Below, piece after piece: positions 59,328-64,000 of a stretch of 64,000 nt of DNA; position 1 is the first letter of the stretch, and each line of letters opens with the position of its first letter. Location of the stretch: assembly GCA_002104945.1 (NCBI GenBank), contig MCFH01000039.1:106001-170000 (forward strand), written 5' to 3'. This stretch comes from Piromyces finnis. Lineage: Eukaryota > Neocallimastigomycota > Neocallimastigomycetes > Neocallimastigales > Neocallimastigaceae. A model generated the notes under the pieces. It had not been told where the DNA came from. It did not search any database and saw only the letters and a program-made list of their open reading frames with translations. The translations under genes were made by a program, and so were the position numbers.

Positions 59328-61689
59328 GTTAATTATTATAATTTCAAGTTTATTTTAATATATTAACTGATAATTATATCTATCTATCTATTTTCCCCAA
59401 CATTTTTAATAGTATACCTTGGCACAATACTCAAAAATTTTAGCACCACATTTATATCAAATGATTTTAACTAATTTAGTTAAAATAAAACATTATCCAA
59501 AAATGATTTTAGATTGTAAATTTAATCCAAAATTTGCTGTTCGTGGTATTCATTAGTAAGTATATATACAATGAAATAATCTTATTTTTCTGTTTAATTT
59601 ATTTCCTTTTTTTTCTTTTCTTTTCTTTAATATATAAATGATATCACTAACATTATAATATTTTAATTTTTTTTTTTGATTATTAATTATTACTATTATT
59701 GTGATTATCGTTGTTACTGTTGTCGTCATCATTGTTGTGATATAGTGATTTTAATGCTTGCCTATTCTTTAAACTTAGTTCAACCTTTCAAATTGATCGT
59801 ACTTCCATTCATAGAGGAAATAAAATTTTAAGTGAAAAGGAGGTTCGTGACTATTTCAATAATTATCATCATGGTAGTTCCCATGTCACCCAAAAATATT
59901 TAAATGATAATACTTATCATTTAGTTGATCTTTTTTCCATACCTGAACTTTGTGCTATTTCAGATATTATTCAAATCTTTTTTGATAATAATATAAAATT
60001 TAATTCCAAAGTTATTTATAAAGATATTAGGTAATTTTTAATTTTTAAAACTATTAAAAATACTTGATGAAAAATACTATTTTTATAAAGAAGAAAAAAA
60101 AAATTAATTTATATATATTTCATATTTCATGCTTTATTTATAAAATATATCATTTATATGAATATAACTATATGTATATGTATATATATTTCATGCTTTA
60201 TTTATAAAACATATCATTTATATGGATATAACTATATATAGAGCTGTAACTTCTGGATTACATCAATCTGGTGAATTACATAAAAGAATTACCGATAATA
60301 TTGATACTTACTTAGAAAAGAATCCAATATTATTTAACTACTTAAAAAAATTAAAAAAAAATAACAAGAAATTATTCTTATTAACAAATAGTCCTTACCC
60401 TTTCATGTAAGTAATATAAAAATGGAATTTCATTAATATTTCATCAAATAAATAGAATTATTTTATATATATATATAGAATAAATGAATTCTATTAATCC
60501 TTTTTTATCTATATATTTTTTTATTTCATTTATTTATCAATAGTAATAAAGGTTTAAATTATATCTTCCAAACTAAAAAATCAGAAGATTGGCGTAAATT
60601 ATTTGATGCCATTATTGTAAGTATACCATTAATGAATGATATTTTTTTTTTTATTATAACTTTTGATACTTTTTAAATTCAATTTTTTTTTCTTCTTTTT
60701 CTTCATGTTAATATATACCATTTAATTATTTTCATAATACTAAATATATATTTTTTACTATATATAACCAAAAAAAAAAAGGTTCAATCATCAAAACCAA
60801 GTTGGTATAATTCTAATGAACCTTTCCAAAAGTATAGGTTAGAAAAAGACAAAGATGGAGATGAATATTGTGTTCCAGTATTTGAAGAAGTAAACTATTA
60901 AAAAAATTTAAAGTCAAATTATAAATTATTTATTTTTAACTTTTTCTTTTTTCTTCATTTTAATAATAATGATAATAATAATAAAAAAAAAAAAAAAAAG
61001 ATTAAATCGATTGAACCCGGTGTTGTATATAGTGGAGGAAATCTTAAAGATTTTGCTAGATTAACGGGATGGCAAATGAATAAAAATGTTTTATATTTTG
61101 GTGATCATTTATATTCAGATTTAGCCAAACCAACAGAAGAATATGGATGGAAGACCGTAAGTGATGTTTTTTTTTTTTTTTTTTATATCTATCTATATAA
61201 TGTGTATATATATACCCGACTTTCTTTTTAATATTATACCTATTAAATAAATTGAATTTTTTTTTTTTTTTTATTTTTATCTGATAAATAATAAATCATT
61301 AGGGTGCTATTATAAGAGAATTAACTAGTGAAATTGGTGTTCATAATAATATTGATTATCATTGTAAATTAAAATGGGCTTTTCTTATTGAAGAATTAGT
61401 TCGTTTAGCTCAACGTCTCAATAGAATTGGTTGTCTTGATGATAAAATTAAAAAATGGAAAGAGGAGCGTACAGAAGCACGTTATCAACTTAGTATTCTT
61501 TTTAACAAAGAATTTGGTTCCATATTTAAAGTACATTATTCTTCTACTTTCTTTGGTCAAAAAATTAAAAAATATGCTGATTTATATACAAGTCGTTTAG
61601 AAAATTTTGAACCTTACGCTTTAGATTATGTATTTAATCCTATTTGGTATTATTTACCAAATGAAATTCAAAGTGCTCTTTTCCCATAA
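57847..61689 (+). CDS. NT5DC-type HAD 5'-nucleotidase domain protein, probably mitochondrial
   Basis: Ten exons join in frame to 649 aa: 57847-57859, 58232-58489, 58846-59207, 59413-59555, 59746-60030, 60242-60406, 60544-60616, 60782-60889, 61001-61156 and 61303-61689. The 13-base first exon (MRKL, GTAAGT donor) was chosen because it supplies an ATG in the right phase. It creates a basic, hydroxylated N-terminus (MRKLCLTQTTSNSFYKNVFK) typical of a mitochondrial presequence. HAD motif I is YGFDYDYTLA with Asp209 and Asp211. FLLTNSPYPF is motif II and VLYFGDHLYSDL the motif III/IV region, as in the cytosolic purine 5'-nucleotidase superfamily (NT5C2/NT5DC2/NT5DC3). Expected activity is nucleoside monophosphate dephosphorylation, though NT5DC substrates are poorly defined. 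The C-terminal YVFNPIWYYLPNE fits the family. Confidence 0.88.
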
Positions 61690-61831
61690 TCAACTTTTTT
61701 TTTTTTTTTATTTAAACTTTTTAATAAAAATCTTTACCAACTTTACCCTATAGGACTCTTTTATTTTTCCTATTAATTCACGATTATAAATCTTTTTTTT
61801 TTTTTTTCCCTTATTTTTCATTAAAACTTGA

Positions 61832-61866
<35 letters not shown>

Positions 61867-62320
61867 CAAATAAAAATTTAATTACGCCTAGTCATACTTT
61901 ACAAAAATCATTACTACTACTTACTACCATAAAAAAAAAAAAATTAATTATAAAAATAATAATAGAAACCTTTAATATTAGCTAAGAAAAAAAAAAAAAA
62001 AAAAAAAAAAAGTAATAAGAATTATAAAAAAGTTTTTTTTTTAAAAGATAAATCTTTAAAAATAATCTTTTAATCCTTTTATAATTATTATTATGAAATG
62101 AAAAATATTTTGAATAATAACATGTTCATACTGAAATGATTTTAAAAATTTCTTGTACAAAGAATAAATATTATAATCATGATTTAATAAAACAAAATAA
62201 TACAATACACAAAATAGAATTATTTCTTTTGTTGCTGTTGTTGTTGTTGTTGAAAAAAGTGTGTCAAGTTGTTATCTAAAAAGAGATGAATTATAATTGT
62301 TATTGTTAAATAAGTAATTA

Positions 62321-62359
<39 letters not shown>

Positions 62360-62769
62360 TTTTCTTCCTTTTTTTTTTCGTATATATAGAATTTTTTTTA
62401 AAAAAAGAAAAAGAAAAAATAATAATAAAATTATTAAAATAAAGGCATATATCAGTAAGATAAAAAAAGAAAATGTAAAAGGAAAAAAAAAAATATTCAT
62501 TATTGAAAATTATTGAATATTAAAAAATAAATTTATAAAGTATATGCAGTGTTCAAGGAGGAAAAAAAAAATAAAATTATTTAAATAATTATCAAGTAAA
62601 GATTATTGTATACTGATTATGGATATAATATAACAATATACATTTTATATTATTTGATAATTTTTTTTTTTTTTATTTTTCTTCCTTCCTCCTTTTTTCT
62701 TAATTATTTAATTGAGTGTTTATATTATATAAATAGATGAATAAAATATTTGCTTTGCTTTTATTATGT
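61690..62769. other. Convergent spacer between the NT5DC-like gene and SmD1
   Basis: 3' flanks with long A/T runs and TTG and ATT arrays (62231-62252 and 62326-62358). No gene seen. Confidence 0.65.
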
Positions 62770-63420
62770 TTAGAAATGACGTCTTCCACGACCACGACCA
62801 CGACCACCACGGCCTCCACGAATATTTCTTGCTATTTATTTTTATATATATAAAATATTGATAAAAATAAACATTAATATATATTATTATTTTAAACTAT
62901 CCATTAAAATATGTAAAAATAAAAGAAATAAAAAAAAATTATTTTTTTCCTTTAAATCTTACTTTTTGGATCCTTCTTTGATTTTGATTTTGGGGTATCA
63001 TCAATTAATAAAGTATCTAATGGTAAGTTTTCTGGAAGAATAAAGTATCTGATATTATTACCACGAACACATAAAGTATCTAATGAAACTGGGTCTCTGT
63101 TCTTAACAGTCATTTTAACAGTTTTTAAGTGGGTATTCATAGCCATATCGACACCTTTTTTTTTTTTATTTATTTTCAATAATTTAATATATTATGGGAT
63201 TTTTTTCGAAAAATGTAATGAAAAAAAAAATAAATATAAATAAATAAAAGAGTCTAGGCATTAAACATATTTATACTATTATATAATAATATTATAGTTA
63301 TTTTATCTTTTCTTTTTTTTTAAAAAAAAAAAATAAAAACTTACCAACAACAGTTCCATTAACAACTGTACCATTTTTAAGTTCTATGGTAACAGTTTGA
63401 TTTTTTTTACTTAATTTCAT
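62770..63420 (-). CDS. SMD1: Spliceosomal Sm protein D1
   Basis: Three minus-strand exons (63420-63345, 63154-62963, 62831-62770) give 109 aa from the ATG at 63420. Sm1 reads [27 protein letters not shown] and Sm2 reads [22 protein letters not shown], both specific for SmD1. The C-terminal [15 protein letters not shown] is the RG-rich tail that is a target of arginine dimethylation and SMN-type binding in other species. The codons just upstream of this ATG read KLNRFL, matching the first residues of other SmD1 proteins (MKL.RFLMKL). The true start may therefore lie further upstream in an exon not found; an in-frame ATG exists at 63492 but adds an odd Ile/Tyr-rich stretch. Role: core of U1, U2, U4 and U5 snRNPs. 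Confidence 0.93.
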
Positions 63421-63492
63421 AAGAAATCTATTCAATTTTTGAAAATAATAAATATATATATATAAATATATTCCAGTTATTATTTTTGTCAT

Positions 63493-64000
63493 TTAAATTT
63501 CATTATTTCTAAAAAAAAAATATAAAAACAACAAAGTAAATCCAAGGTTATTTCACAAAAGATGAAAAATGATTCTAAAATTAATCAGTTTAATGATATT
63601 TAGTTTTTAAAAAATATCCAAATTTGAAGTATATTTACTATTATTATTAATAATATTTTTGCTAAACCATTTTTGTACACCGTTTGTGTATGCTATTTAT
63701 TTTAATAAAAGTGTTTAGTAATTAAAAAAAAAAGTAAATAGTAATACTAATAAATAAAATCATTTCATCCCATTTTATCAATTTTATTATTTTCATGTGT
63801 ATTGGGTTTCAATTTTATCAATTCTAGAATAAAAAACGATCCAAAAAAAAAAAAAAAGGTTTAATTTTATTTGATAAAAGTTTTGGATTTTCAATGTGAA
63901 TTTTTTTTTAAATCTTTTACTATTGGTGATCAGTTTTTTTATTTCTGTTTACTTTTAATCATTTGAAAAAATAAAAAATTATAAAGATAATAATAATTTC
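63493..64000. other. Region upstream of SmD1 to window end
   Basis: AT-rich with A and T runs. No coding sequence recognised. It may contain the missing first exon or the promoter of SmD1. Confidence 0.5.

Overview
The window is eukaryotic nuclear DNA of extreme AT content. It has short GT-AG introns, long homopolymers and tri-, tetra- and hexanucleotide arrays, and it uses the standard genetic code. A Rsr1/Rap-type GTPase, a fungal-style F-box/LRR protein, HRD3, MED9 and HSCB all read as fungal. With the base composition, the Thr-rich mucins and the large secreted and sensor families, the best guess is an anaerobic gut fungus (Neocallimastigomycota). This is inference; a dictyostelid-like AT-rich genome is the alternative.

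Layout. (1) 1-12.7 kb: a tandem cluster that alternates Thr-rich mucin-like genes (one partial, two decayed) with three paralogous type II membrane glycosyltransferases. Each enzyme carries an N-terminal SUEL/rhamnose-binding-lectin-like domain and a GT34 (GMA12/MNN10-like) catalytic domain. Copies 1 and 2 are nearly identical, introns included. (2) 14.5-22.2 kb: one large, intron-rich multi-pass membrane protein resembling the TmcB/TmcC-like sensor family, with a probable GC-AG intron and an unresolved 5' section. (3) 23.1-30.7 kb: four tandem copies, about 2.25 kb apart, of a small secreted two-exon gene. Each has a signal peptide, an LRR-cap-like Cys motif, a Gly/Ser/His-rich linker and a hydrophobic tail. 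The fourth copy looks like a conversion chimera. (4) 32.6-64 kb: single-copy housekeeping genes, namely HRD3/SEL1L (+), MED9 (+), HSCB/JAC1 (-), an F-box/LRR gene (+), RSR1/RAP (-), a mitochondrial NT5DC-type HAD 5'-nucleotidase (+) and SmD1 (-). Long gene-poor spacers full of simple repeats separate them.

The first half is therefore a fast-evolving surface and secretory region (glycosylation enzymes beside Ser/Thr-rich candidate substrates, a sensor, small wall or secreted proteins). The second half is conserved cell machinery (ERAD, Mediator, Fe-S assembly, ubiquitin targeting, polarity GTPase, nucleotidase, spliceosome). Gene models were spliced by hand from reading-frame continuity and splice motifs. 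No database search was run.
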